Shown here one piece after another: positions 34,468 through 42,534 of a DNA stretch of 64,000 nucleotides. The notes below the pieces were generated by a model. That model was not told the DNA's origin. It did no database searches and was given only the letters and a program-made list of their open reading frames with translations. The first letter of the stretch is position 1; every line of letters starts with the position of its first letter. The DNA is from Alphaproteobacteria bacterium UBA6178 (lineage in GTDB: Bacteria > Pseudomonadota > Alphaproteobacteria > Rickettsiales > UBA3002), in NCBI GenBank assembly GCA_002422205.1, contig DITS01000033.1:895-64894 (forward strand), in the 5' to 3' direction. The position numbers and the translations under genes are program-made.

Positions 34468-34710
34468 TTAGTCTACTAATTCAAACTGGTAGTTTTCGAC
34501 GACGGTATTGGCGAGTAGTTTTTCGCACATTTCTTTGAGCTGGGCTGAGGCTTTGTCGTGACTGGTTTCGTCGAGAGCCAGCTCGATATATTTGCCCTGA
34601 CGCACCTGATTAATGCCGGAAAAGCCCAGATGGTCTAGTGCGTTTTCGATGGCTTTGCCTTGCGGATCGAGGACGCCGTTTTTTAAGGTGATATGGATTT
34701 TTGCTTTCAT
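34468..34710 (-). CDS. purS: phosphoribosylformylglycinamidine synthase, PurS subunit
   Basis: 80-residue structural subunit of the three-part FGAM synthetase, needed to hold PurQ and PurL together. Family sequence: MKAKIHITLKNGVLDPQGKA and ALDHLGFSGINQVRQGKYIE. It lies 30 nt downstream of purC and 2 nt upstream of purQ, giving the transcriptional order purC-purS-purQ. Confidence 0.95.
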   Translation of the reverse strand: MKAKIHITLKNGVLDPQGKAIENALDHLGFSGINQVRQGKYIELALDETSHDKASAQLKEMCEKLLANTVVENYQFELVD

Positions 34711-34740
34711 AAACTCTTACCCGTTGTGGCTGTGATCGCC

Positions 34741-35580
34741 TTATTTTTTACGGCCAGTGCTGCCTTTGGGGGCGGCTTTGCGTGTTGGTGCCGGTTTTTT
34801 AGCGGGCGCTTTGCGCTTTGTCGACGGCTTTTTTGCGCTTGAGGTATCCAGCACTTCGGCACCGACGAGCACGCCTAAGCGACGCGCGACTTCGCGGTAA
34901 TAGTCGCCGACTTTGCCTAAATCGCGGCGGAAGCGGTCTTTATCCATTTTTTCGCCGGATTCGATGTCCCACAGGCGGCAGGTGTCGGGGCTGATTTCGT
35001 CTGCCAATACGATGGAGACGGTGTCTTCGGTGTAAACGCGGCCAAATTCCAGTTTCATATCGACCAGCTTAATGCCAACGCCCATGAACAAACCGCTGAG
35101 AAAATCATTGATGCGTAAAGCGTAGTGATGAATCTCATCCAGTTCAATGGGTTCGCAAATGTCGAATGCGAAAATATGCGATTCGGCAATGAACGGATCG
35201 CCCAGTTGATCTGATTTGAGGCAAAATTCGACCAAGGGCAGGCCGATGGGCTCGCCCTCGACGGCTTTGAAACGCTCGGCGAAGCTGCCAGCCGCGTAGT
35301 TGCGCACGATCACTTCGAGTGGAATGATTTCGACAGCGTGCACCAACTGCTCGCGCATATTGATATTGCGGATGAAGTGTGTGGGGACGCCCATTTCGCC
35401 CAGCTTGGTCATCAGCAATTCGGTGATGCGGTTGTTGATGACGCCCTTGCCGCTGATGCTACCGTGCTTTTTGCCGTTGAAGGCGGTGGCATCATCTTTG
35501 AAATGCTGGATTAACGTGCCTGGCTCCGGCCCTTCAAATAATTTTTTGGCTTTGCCTTCATAGATCGGTTTTTTGCTCAT
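34741..35580 (-). CDS. purC: SAICAR synthetase with a basic Lys/Ala/Pro-rich tail
   Basis: Condenses CAIR with aspartate to SAICAR in purine synthesis. 279 residues versus about 240-255 for the usual bacterial enzyme. Core motifs are KPIYEGKAKKLFEGPEPGTL, the ATP-binding KDDATAFNGKK, VEIIPLEVIVRNYAAGSFAE and DMKLEFGR followed by LADEISPDTCRLWD. From about residue 246 the sequence becomes a low-complexity cationic tail (SAKKPSTKRKAPAKKPAPTR), resembling histone-H1-like tails and absent from ordinary PurC. It is first of the purC-purS-purQ run. Confidence 0.94.
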   Translation of the reverse strand: MSKKPIYEGKAKKLFEGPEPGTLIQHFKDDATAFNGKKHGSISGKGVINNRITELLMTKLGEMGVPTHFIRNINMREQLVHAVEIIPLEVIVRNYAAGSFAERFKAVEGEPIGLPLVEFCLKSDQLGDPFIAESHIFAFDICEPIELDEIHHYALRINDFLSGLFMGVGIKLVDMKLEFGRVYTEDTVSIVLADEISPDTCRLWDIESGEKMDKDRFRRDLGKVGDYYREVARRLGVLVGAEVLDTSSAKKPSTKRKAPAKKPAPTRKAAPKGSTGRKK

Positions 35581-35753
35581 TATGGCTACAATTTCTCATG
35601 GTTAACGCAATAGCGCCTTTGTAATGAATAAGCTTTCAAGACGCAAATTATTTTATGGATGCGTCAGCATGGCAGGTTGCTGTTGACTTTTTGCTTTGCC
35701 CCCGCCATCTAATCCGCCATAATTATATTAACAGATATTAAGCAGGAGATGCT

Positions 35754-36077
35754 ATGACCACTTTTGATGATCGCGAACAATCCTTTGAACGCAAATTTGC
35801 CCATGATCAGGAATTGCAGTTTAAAGTGATGGCGCGCCGTAACAAATTGCTGGGTATCTGGGCTGCTGGCCAGCTTGGCAAAAGCCCTGATGACATTGAT
35901 GCGTATGCTAAATCGGTCGTAGTGTCGGATTTTGCTGAGCCGGGGGATGATGACGTGCTGCGCAAAGTACTGGCTGATTTGCAAGGAGGGGGTGTGGATA
36001 TTGACCGCCCGCAGCTGCGCCAGAAAATGGATATGCTGATGCGCGAAGCCATGGATCAGATGACGCGCGAAGCGTAG
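35754..36077 (+). CDS. DUF1476 protein, F1-ATPase inhibitory zeta subunit
   Basis: Alphaproteobacterial F1-ATPase zeta subunit family (DUF1476), a small protein that blocks ATP hydrolysis by inserting its N-terminal helix into F1. 107 residues. Family sequence: MTTFDDREQSFERKFAHDQE, then FKVMARRNKLLGIWAAGQLG, followed by ddgenerate helices to the C-terminus DQMTREA. It is divergent from purC and stands alone. Its presence is a strong alphaproteobacterial marker. Confidence 0.92.
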   Translation: MTTFDDREQSFERKFAHDQELQFKVMARRNKLLGIWAAGQLGKSPDDIDAYAKSVVVSDFAEPGDDDVLRKVLADLQGGGVDIDRPQLRQKMDMLMREAMDQMTREA

Positions 36078-36097
36078 CTTTTTCAGCTTGTAGTTTT

Positions 36098-36886
36098 TTA
36101 ATCGTAGATAACGCCGGTTTTCACCGAGGCGCTGCAGACCCGGGATTTGACATTGCGTGGGTAGACGGCGGTGTCCGGATCGGTGGTGGTGGTGCAACTA
36201 CCATTGCGTGGGGCAGCGATGACTCTACCATAACCGGGGAGCCCATCGTCCATTTTGGTGTCGATATTCCATAACTCTTTAGGGGTAAAATCATAGACAG
36301 CGGATGTGTTACCACCGATGGTGCGAATAATATGACCATAATCGCTAGGAAAGTTATGGGTTGAGCTGTAATTGCCGAAAAATTGGATAGCATAATAATT
36401 ATCCAGGGGCGTTGCAGGGGCATTGATACCCGGGACATAATGATTTTCGTTATTTGGCCCAGTGACACCGCTATAGACGCCCTCAATTAATCCGGCGTTG
36501 GCCAGATGCTGCCATGCGCGGAAGCGTTCATAAATCGTGGCGCCGGTATGTACGGTGCTGTGGATGCGGCGGTTGCCATCCCCATTGCATGTTTCTTTGC
36601 GTGGGGTTTGCACGGCGTTGCTGGGGCAGCCATGCGGGTCGGTGCCCCACACCTCCTCGGCATTCGGCATGTCGCCAGGAATAGCGTGATAGTTATCGAT
36701 AAAGGTGAAGAGTGCAATACGGATGGTTTCATAATCCTTGGTGTAACCGCGTAATTCAGCGCCGCGTATCAGCGCTTTTCCGCCCATGAGGCCGCCCATC
36801 AATAAGCCGATAATTACTAACACTATGCTGAGTTCGACCAGCGTGAAGCCTTGGGTGGATTGTCGTGTGGAGAGCATCCTTTGCAT
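36098..36886 (-). CDS. type II secretion/type IV pilus-like pseudopilin 1
   Basis: 262-residue protein with a class III prepilin signal: basic leader, then the cleavage motif QGFTLVELSIVLVIIGLLMG (processing before Phe) and a hydrophobic helix that would form the pilus core. The remainder is a large Gly/Asn-rich globular domain with several Cys (for example CPSNAVQTPRKETCNGDGN). It is a paralogue of the next gene; both share GYGRVIA/AYGKIIA-type segments and IPGDM/IPGDF after the helix. A prepilin peptidase and assembly ATPase must be encoded elsewhere. Whether it builds a pilus, a secretion pseudopilus or an uptake fibre cannot be told. Confidence 0.85.
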   Translation of the reverse strand: MQRMLSTRQSTQGFTLVELSIVLVIIGLLMGGLMGGKALIRGAELRGYTKDYETIRIALFTFIDNYHAIPGDMPNAEEVWGTDPHGCPSNAVQTPRKETCNGDGNRRIHSTVHTGATIYERFRAWQHLANAGLIEGVYSGVTGPNNENHYVPGINAPATPLDNYYAIQFFGNYSSTHNFPSDYGHIIRTIGGNTSAVYDFTPKELWNIDTKMDDGLPGYGRVIAAPRNGSCTTTTDPDTAVYPRNVKSRVCSASVKTGVIYD

Positions 36887-36947
36887 CCGTACAGTATAAT
36901 ATTTTTAAGGTAATGCTACAATATGAATCAGGGTTATGCCGATAAAT

Positions 36948-37733
36948 TTAAATTATATCTCTGAAATATAGCGCACAGCGAATCGCGCTGTCGCTGAGTT
37001 TGTAACTGGCATTCAGGTCGTTATTGGCGTGGGTTCCGTCATCGGCGGCGGCGCATAAATTATTCCAGAAGCGGGCAATGATTTTGCCGTAAGCGGGGCG
37101 TCCATCATCCACTTTTGTATCGATGTTCCATGCCTCCTCAGGTTTGAGAAGCGGGGCGTAGGGCAGGTTGTTGGTTGTCGCTGCGCCTAAGATAAAATAA
37201 TTGTTGTAGACCACGGCGTATTGTTCGGTATCACCCCCGCCAGTAAAGGAGGAATGTAGCCCCCATGCCCCATTGCCTATTTTAGATTTCGGGGCATTCA
37301 CGGCTGCTGAGACATGATGCGTGGTGCTGCCGGAAAGACCGCTGTAACTTCCTTCAATGAGGCCCGCTAATGCCAGTTGCTTCCAGAATTGGTGGCGTTC
37401 TCCGGTTGCGCCGGCAGAGGCGGCGGCGGCGATATTGCCATCGCCATTGCCATTGCAGGTGCCGGGCGTTGCCGCTGTGCCGGTATCGCCGGTGCAGGCG
37501 GCGTTATCCTTGCCCCAGAATTTGGTGGCGTCTTTGAAGTCGCCGGGGATGGCGAAATATTTGTCCTGAAAGGTTTTAATCGCGGCGTGATACTGCGCTA
37601 ATTCGGTGGATACGCTGCGCAATTCGGCGGCGCGGATGAGGGACTGACCGGATAATATGCCGCCGGTGAGCAATCCGAGAATGACCAGTACGATCGAGAG
37701 TTCTACCAGTGAGAAGCCGTGCGTGGATTTCAT
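36948..37733 (-). CDS. type II secretion/type IV pilus-like pseudopilin 2
   Basis: 261-residue paralogue of the preceding pseudopilin and first in the pair (61-nt gap). Prepilin motif HGFSLVELSIVLVILGLLTG, then SLIRAAELRSVSTELAQYHA and the shared KYFAIPGDFKDATKFWG. Gly/Asn-rich C-terminal domain with paired cysteines (CTGDTGTAATPGTCNGNGDG). The C-terminal segments VDDGRPAYGKIIA and WNIDTKVDDG recur in copy 1 as MDDGLPGYGRVIA and WNIDTKMDDG, confirming common origin. Confidence 0.85.
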   Translation of the reverse strand: MKSTHGFSLVELSIVLVILGLLTGGILSGQSLIRAAELRSVSTELAQYHAAIKTFQDKYFAIPGDFKDATKFWGKDNAACTGDTGTAATPGTCNGNGDGNIAAAASAGATGERHQFWKQLALAGLIEGSYSGLSGSTTHHVSAAVNAPKSKIGNGAWGLHSSFTGGGDTEQYAVVYNNYFILGAATTNNLPYAPLLKPEEAWNIDTKVDDGRPAYGKIIARFWNNLCAAADDGTHANNDLNASYKLSDSAIRCALYFRDII

Positions 37734-38019
37734 ATTTTTTGCCCCGAAAATGGATGGGATGACTCTTCAGTATTTAAGCATAAATGCCTTATCTTATACT
37801 AGCGCTTTATATTTAAGAATTAGTAAAGAATGGTTGCTTGCCGACGCATTTTTGAGGGTGGTTTTCAAGGAAATGGTGAGTGAGGCATGGCCGTATTCGT
37901 GACCTAATTGTCACATTGGGGCGCATTTATGCACAGGCGGCGATTTTGCTACAAAATGTGGTTGTCAGGATACAGGCGGGGCTATATATAGTGTTTGTAA
38001 CAAAGCAAAACAACAAACT

Positions 38020-38784
38020 GTGGCGTTAACCGAAATATACATGGAAGCAGTGTTAAGCAAACCAAGCGGCTTTACAGATCAGCTTACCTTCCTTGGGCAG
38101 TGCCTGCGGAAGTGGTGGTCAGTCCAATCGAGTGGGTATGCACAGGAGGTTCATGGGCAGGTGAGTGCTGCGGCAACGGAGGATACCCGCCAGATTGCGT
38201 TTACCTTTGCCATTATTGCGCTGGCAGCTAAGCTGGCGCAGGTGGATGGGGTGGTGTCGAAGCAGAGTTACTGGGCGTTTCGGGAAGTATTTCCGATGCA
38301 GGCCAGTGAAGACACCAAGATTCGTTCGCTGTTTTTGATGGCGATGAATGAGCAATCGCAACCCGATCAGTATGTACGCCAGATTGTGCGGCTGTTTCCG
38401 GGGCGGATCTCGCTGTATCGCGAAATCGTCAACCGCCTACTGAAGGTGGCGACGGCGGATTCGGGATTGAGTGCGGGACAGATGGATTATATGCAGCGCG
38501 TGGCCCTGAAGCTGGGTTTGTCGCGACGTGAATGGAAGAAAATGGCGGATAGTTTTAGTGCGCCCCGACAGACCGATCCGTATGCGGTGTTAGGGATTTC
38601 GCGCACAGCTGACGCCGCAGAGTTGAAGGCTGCGCACCGCGAATTGGTGCGTGCGCATCATCCGGACCGGTTTGCCTCGCAAGGGGCGTCGACTGAGACA
38701 CTGGAGATGCTCGCCGCGCGCATGGCAGAGATTAATGCTGCTTATGATGAGGTGCGGCGAATGAGGCCTAAAAAAGGCGCGTAA
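38020..38784 (+). CDS. TerB-like/J-domain protein (DjlA-like)
   Basis: 254 residues counting from the GTG at 38020; the ATG at 38041 is equally possible because neither has a Shine-Dalgarno sequence. The N-terminal two-thirds is a helical region resembling TerB/DjlA (IALAAKLAQVDGVVSKQSYW, then AGQMDYMQRVALKLGLSRRE). The C-terminus (about 188-250) is a J domain: DPYAVLGISRTADAAELKAA and the HPD tripeptide in RAHHPDRFAS. It would stimulate an Hsp70 (DnaK) ATPase. Membrane anchor typical of DjlA is not visible. It is followed by two intrinsic terminators. Confidence 0.85.
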   Translation: MALTEIYMEAVLSKPSGFTDQLTFLGQCLRKWWSVQSSGYAQEVHGQVSAAATEDTRQIAFTFAIIALAAKLAQVDGVVSKQSYWAFREVFPMQASEDTKIRSLFLMAMNEQSQPDQYVRQIVRLFPGRISLYREIVNRLLKVATADSGLSAGQMDYMQRVALKLGLSRREWKKMADSFSAPRQTDPYAVLGISRTADAAELKAAHRELVRAHHPDRFASQGASTETLEMLAARMAEINAAYDEVRRMRPKKGA

Positions 38785-38807
38785 CCCTTAGGGAAACACG
38801 CCTTTTT
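38771..38807 (+). terminator. terminator spanning the stop codon of the J-domain gene
   Basis: AAAAAGGCG (38771-38779) pairs with CGCCTTTTT (38799-38807); the stop codon is in the loop. The T run inside the 3' arm gives a plausible intrinsic terminator. Confidence 0.7.
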
Positions 38808-38876
38808 GATACGATATAACCGGTTGAGCCTTTTCATGGTGCATACCGGTGACCAGTTGCTTGCCGAGCGACTTGT

Positions 38877-38908
38877 GGGCTAAAGCTTGCTTTAGCCCTC
38901 TTTTTTTG
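38877..38908 (+). terminator. second intrinsic terminator before the EamA gene
   Basis: GGGCTAAAG (38877-38885), CTTG loop, CTTTAGCCC (38890-38898), then TCTTTTTTTG. A perfect 9-bp stem with a T run, strong in form. Confidence 0.88.
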
Positions 38909-39012
38909 TTCGGAGAATGACGCTAACACAGCCTGTGGATAAAATCCAGAAAATTTATATGCGGGCTGTTTTTAGCGTGAAGTTTGCAGCAAATGGCTTT
39001 AGAGACTGGCGT

Positions 39013-39903
39013 ATGCAACAGACAAAAAATATGGGCCTTTTTGCTAGCCTCATGGCCATTGGGGTGGCGTTGATATGGGGCGGTAATTTTGCGGCGTCGA
39101 AATATGCCTTGCTGCATTTCCCGCCTTTTTATGTGATCTTCATTCGCTATCTGTTAGTGGTCGTGCTGCTGTTGCCTTTTGCCCGACCCTCTGGATTGAA
39201 AAAATCACAACTATTTACGCTGTCCCTGCTTACCATATCGCTGCATTTTACTCTGGTATTTTCAGCATTATGGCTCGGGTTGAATATTGGTACCACGGTA
39301 GTCGTGATTCAACTGGGGGCGCCATTCAGTTGTTTGTTGGGTGTTATCTTTTTAAAGGACCTGATGGGACCGTGGCGTACCTTTGGTATGGTCGTTGCGT
39401 TTATTGGAATTATCGTGGTGGCAGGCACACCGGAGGTAGCAGATAACTGGTTCGCATTTTTACTGGCAATAGCGGGGGCTTGTGCGTGGGCAGGCTCGAA
39501 TGTGTATCTGAAGACATTGGGGTCAATACCGGTGGTGCCATTATTATTCTGGACGGGTTTATTTTCGTTGCCGCAAACGTTGTGTGTTTCGCTACTGATT
39601 GAACATAATCATATTGCATTGCTTCAAGCAGCGCCAGTAACTGCTTGGTTTGGAATTGTTTATAGTGCGGTATTTTCTACTATGTTAGGCTATGGGATGT
39701 GGTATTGGCTTTTGCGAAACTATAATGTGAGTCAGGTAACGCCGTATTCGTTATTGGTTCCGATTGGCGGGTTTAGCTCTGGCATTATCTTTTTTAACGA
39801 GCAGCTTACTCTACATATGTTAATTGGTGCTGCCATTACGATTGCTGGTGTTGCGATTATTACAATAAGACGCCCCAAGCTGGTGCCGGCTCCGCGGGCT
39901 TAG
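39013..39903 (+). CDS. EamA/DMT family transporter
   Basis: Drug/metabolite-superfamily permease with about ten membrane segments in two EamA repeats. 296 residues from the ATG at 39013; the frame is open upstream to 38917 but homology starts at MGLFASLMAIGVALIWGGNF. Repeat 1 ends around TPEVADNWFAFLLAIAGACA; repeat 2 contains YSAVFSTMLGYGMWYWLLRN and ends VAIITIRRP. It probably exports amino acids or other small metabolites across the inner membrane; the substrate is unknown. It overlaps the convergent orphan H2 by 4 nt. Confidence 0.88.
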   Translation: MQQTKNMGLFASLMAIGVALIWGGNFAASKYALLHFPPFYVIFIRYLLVVVLLLPFARPSGLKKSQLFTLSLLTISLHFTLVFSALWLGLNIGTTVVVIQLGAPFSCLLGVIFLKDLMGPWRTFGMVVAFIGIIVVAGTPEVADNWFAFLLAIAGACAWAGSNVYLKTLGSIPVVPLLFWTGLFSLPQTLCVSLLIEHNHIALLQAAPVTAWFGIVYSAVFSTMLGYGMWYWLLRNYNVSQVTPYSLLVPIGGFSSGIIFFNEQLTLHMLIGAAITIAGVAIITIRRPKLVPAPRA

Positions 39904-40784
39904 TGAAGGGAAATGGAGCCTTCCATATCACCGCTGTGACAACGGGTACGGATATAGTCTGCCACGCGATGCGATGCCTGTTTGAAAAGTGAGCTGGTCT
40001 GAACAGCCTGAGCGTAATTCGTATTGGGGTTATCAAAGAAGAATAACATCTTATAGGATTCCGCATGTCCGGGTAAGGCGGAATGGATATAGGCTTGCTG
40101 GGTAATGCCGGTAGTATTGCCCAGGGTGTAAGTCAATGCCTCGTGTAATAGCCAGAATGCCTTATTTAATATCGTTGGATCCATGGGTAAGTGGTCTAAC
40201 GGTACGGCGATGCATAATTGATGTGCTGCGAATTGGGGCGTGACGGCTAAATCAGGGGCCGCTACTTCCAGTTTTTCGATCGGAAGATATTGCAGGCGCG
40301 CATAAAGCTCCGTTGTAACTGCCTGCAACGTTACCCGTTCTTGATCAGCCGTGGTGGTGGCAAAATTATTCAGCCGCTGCATTGTTGAGCGTGTTGATGG
40401 TTGGGACTTTATCGCGGCTAAACGTTCAATAATCTGAGGTATATACTGGCAGAAATTTATAATCTGCATCGGGTTTGCAGGATCAAAATATAAGCGAACA
40501 TGGTGATTATTTTCAGTATCGCTTTCTATGGTAACGGCATGCAATAAATCGGGACGTTCAGCGGAAATAGCCTGATTGAGGATTTCATTGAGTTCACTCT
40601 CCTGATCAGAGGATAAGGCATGTGGCAGACGATAATCATGCAAAATTTGTCCTTTCGCTGTGACGATATGAGAGTGGGTTTGCCATGTCTTACAAATGGC
40701 AATGGCAAGATCAACCATATTATCAGCAGAATTGCTCGTCACATTGATTTCGGTATTGGGTTTTTTATCGGATGCGTCAGTCAT
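39900..40784 (-). CDS. orphan protein H2, tandem paralogue
   Basis: Unrecognised 294-residue soluble protein (MTDASDKKPNTEINVTSNSA...). Its architecture matches the gene just upstream (H1): an N-terminal strand-rich domain, a middle helical part, and a C-terminal block CIAVPLDHLPMDPTILNKAF, later MLFFFDNPN. The corresponding H1 segment is TIRIPLEKLTSDEKILDGSL with LVFQIRACNP. Two diverged tandem copies are clear. H2 lies 17 nt after H1 and must share its box-bearing promoter. No enzyme motif, signal peptide or membrane helix is evident. Confidence 0.75.
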   Translation of the reverse strand: MTDASDKKPNTEINVTSNSADNMVDLAIAICKTWQTHSHIVTAKGQILHDYRLPHALSSDQESELNEILNQAISAERPDLLHAVTIESDTENNHHVRLYFDPANPMQIINFCQYIPQIIERLAAIKSQPSTRSTMQRLNNFATTTADQERVTLQAVTTELYARLQYLPIEKLEVAAPDLAVTPQFAAHQLCIAVPLDHLPMDPTILNKAFWLLHEALTYTLGNTTGITQQAYIHSALPGHAESYKMLFFFDNPNTNYAQAVQTSSLFKQASHRVADYIRTRCHSGDMEGSISLH

Positions 40785-40801
40785 ATCTTTTCTAAACTAA
40801 T

Positions 40802-41698
40802 TTAATGGGTGAGGGCGGACTGCATGTGCTCATCTTTATTCATATATAGCACTTTCCGCATGTATGTGCGGATTGACCGCGCGTTGTCCTGTATTTCTTT
40901 TCCTAATATTTCAGCGGCATGGCGATCATATTCATATTCGTTGGGTTTATGCGGATTGCACGCACGGATTTGAAAAACTAATTGTGGCGGGGTGCCGGTT
41001 TTAGGGTTGCCGGATGTGCTGGCAACCCTTTTATCCAGTTGCATGATATTGCTACCCAAAACACCGTGCAGGCTATTAAAGGCTAAATTCAGGCTACCAT
41101 CTAATATTTTCTCATCACTGGTCAGTTTCTCGAGCGGAATTCTGATGGTGAAAGACTGAGTGGGCGACACTGCGGCAGACTGCTTAACAGATTGCTCGAT
41201 GCAGGCGGTTTTTAACTCGTCGATTATGGTTAAAGTGTTGATATGCAGTTTATTTATAGTGATTTGTGAGTGGTGGGGCCTATAATCATCCAGCCGATGC
41301 CAGGCATGCTTGCCTTCGGTGAGGGGTGGGGGCAATAAATCACGCAAATAAGACTTGATATCAGCAAGTGATTGCGCAACCGAAGTGGCGTCTGGTGTGA
41401 TATGCAGCGTAAAATATTGCTTCTTATCTTTTCCTTCTCCGCTTCGATGCGTGACGGTGAGTGGTAGATGCAATGATTCAAAAGACTCATTTAAAAGCCC
41501 CGCAATGGATGGGGACTCCTGTGCTGTAACATTCAGCGGTAATTCCCAATCAACGGCGTGGTTAGGGGATTGATCCTTGGCCATGACTCGCCAATCGGTA
41601 CAGAGGCTCATTGCGGAATACAGCATGTGGGTAATGTTGGATGCTGATGCCGAGCCATATACGGTTAAGGACGGGGTGTTAGCGTTGTCTAATGGCAT
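40802..41698 (-). CDS. orphan protein H1, tandem paralogue
   Basis: Unrecognised 298-residue soluble protein from the ATG at 41698 (MPLDNANTPSLTVYGSASAS). It has the same layout as H2, including a DWRV/HSHI-type start of the N-terminal domain, an acidic ESFESLHLPLTVTHRSGEGK loop, and the conserved strand TIRIPLEKL. The longer open frame upstream overlaps the divergent amidase and is rejected. The shared operator lies just upstream. As in orphan D, short strands with helices alternate, but no homology to a known family can be asserted. Confidence 0.75.
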   Translation of the reverse strand: MPLDNANTPSLTVYGSASASNITHMLYSAMSLCTDWRVMAKDQSPNHAVDWELPLNVTAQESPSIAGLLNESFESLHLPLTVTHRSGEGKDKKQYFTLHITPDATSVAQSLADIKSYLRDLLPPPLTEGKHAWHRLDDYRPHHSQITINKLHINTLTIIDELKTACIEQSVKQSAAVSPTQSFTIRIPLEKLTSDEKILDGSLNLAFNSLHGVLGSNIMQLDKRVASTSGNPKTGTPPQLVFQIRACNPHKPNEYEYDRHAAEILGKEIQDNARSIRTYMRKVLYMNKDEHMQSALTH

Positions 41699-41753
41699 AA
41701 ATCGTGTTTTCTCTTTTATGGCGGGGTGATGAGTAGTATAGGTATGTACAGGG

Positions 41754-41775
41754 AAGTTATGACAGTTTCGTGACA
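41754..41775 (-). promoter_or_regulatory. Pho-box-like operator of the H1-H2 operon
   Basis: On the minus strand TGTCACGAAAC (41765-41775) and TGTCATAACTT (41754-41764) are contiguous; TATACT (41735-41740) lies 18 bp after the second hexamer, and a poorer TACATA only 10 bp after. The 5' end of the divergent amidase is 17 bp away. Confidence 0.66.
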
Positions 41776-41791
41776 AAGCAGGGATATTCCG

Positions 41792-42529
41792 ATGACATTG
41801 CCAGCGTTTATCCCGTGTCCTTCGCCTAATTTCGATGGGAGAGGCGACGCGCCGATTGAAAAGCTGGTGCTGCATTATACGGGCATGCCCAGCGGTGCAG
41901 AGGCGATAGCGCGACTTTGTGATGCAAAGGCCGAAGTATCTGCGCATTATGTGGTAGAAGAAGACGGGCGGATTTTTCAGCTGGTGGATGAAAAAGAGCG
42001 GGCGTGGCATGCGGGCATTGCCTTCTGGCGCGGCTGCCGCGACATTAATGCGCGCTCAATTGGCATTGAAATTGTTAATCCGGGGCATGAATGGGGCTAT
42101 CGCCCGTTCCCTGAGGCGCAAATGCACTCGGTGCTGGCGCTGTGTCAGGATATCTTTGCGCGACACCCAACGATTATACCGCGTAGTGTGGTGGGGCATT
42201 CGGATGTGGCCTTCCGACGCAAGACAGACCCGGGTGAGCTGTTTGACTGGCGCTGGCTGGCCGCCCATGGGGTGGGGCTGTGGCATGGCGATCCGCCGCC
42301 CAAAGAGGTGCATCATACCCTGCAACGCGCCGATGCGGGCGAAGCGATACGGCAAATGCAGGAAATGCTGGTATTTTATGGCTATGGCATGCCGGTGGAC
42401 GGAATCTATTGTGATGTGACCGAGCTGTGTGTGCAGGCGTTTCAGCGGCATTTTCGCCCCTTGCGCATTGACGGGAAGTGGGATGGTGACTGCGCGGCCA
42501 GACTTGAACATTTGTTAAAACTGCTGTAA
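41792..42529 (+). CDS. N-acetylmuramoyl-L-alanine amidase (AmiD-like, Amidase_2 plus PG-binding domain)
   Basis: Zinc-dependent amidase cleaving the MurNAc-L-Ala bond during peptidoglycan recycling or daughter-cell separation. 245 residues. Amidase_2 motifs are KLVLHYTGMPSGAEA (zinc His), SAHYVVEEDGRIFQLVDEKE, then AWHAGIAFWRG and NARSIGIEIVNPGHEWGY, plus VVGHSDVAFRRKTDPGELFD with the second zinc His. From about 185 a peptidoglycan-binding-like helical segment continues to the end. No lipobox or signal peptide is visible at the chosen ATG, so location is uncertain. The rnpB gene begins a few nt after the stop. Confidence 0.86.
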   Translation: MTLPAFIPCPSPNFDGRGDAPIEKLVLHYTGMPSGAEAIARLCDAKAEVSAHYVVEEDGRIFQLVDEKERAWHAGIAFWRGCRDINARSIGIEIVNPGHEWGYRPFPEAQMHSVLALCQDIFARHPTIIPRSVVGHSDVAFRRKTDPGELFDWRWLAAHGVGLWHGDPPPKEVHHTLQRADAGEAIRQMQEMLVFYGYGMPVDGIYCDVTELCVQAFQRHFRPLRIDGKWDGDCAARLEHLLKLL

Positions 42530-42534
42530 TCAGG

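Noticed and set aside
37902..38019. TTGTCAC upstream of the J-domain gene as an eleventh box
   Set aside because: Only one unit is present; no second unit at 11-bp spacing.
41699..42010. N-terminal extension of orphan H1 into the amidase gene
   Set aside because: It runs antisense through the conserved amidase coding region and the H1 operator; the ATG at 41698 fits the promoter.
42056..42511. Long antisense open frames, for example over the amidase, nadE, rpsD and the dcw genes
   Set aside because: They are composition-driven shadows with Arg/His/Pro-rich translations and no homology or ribosome-binding sites.
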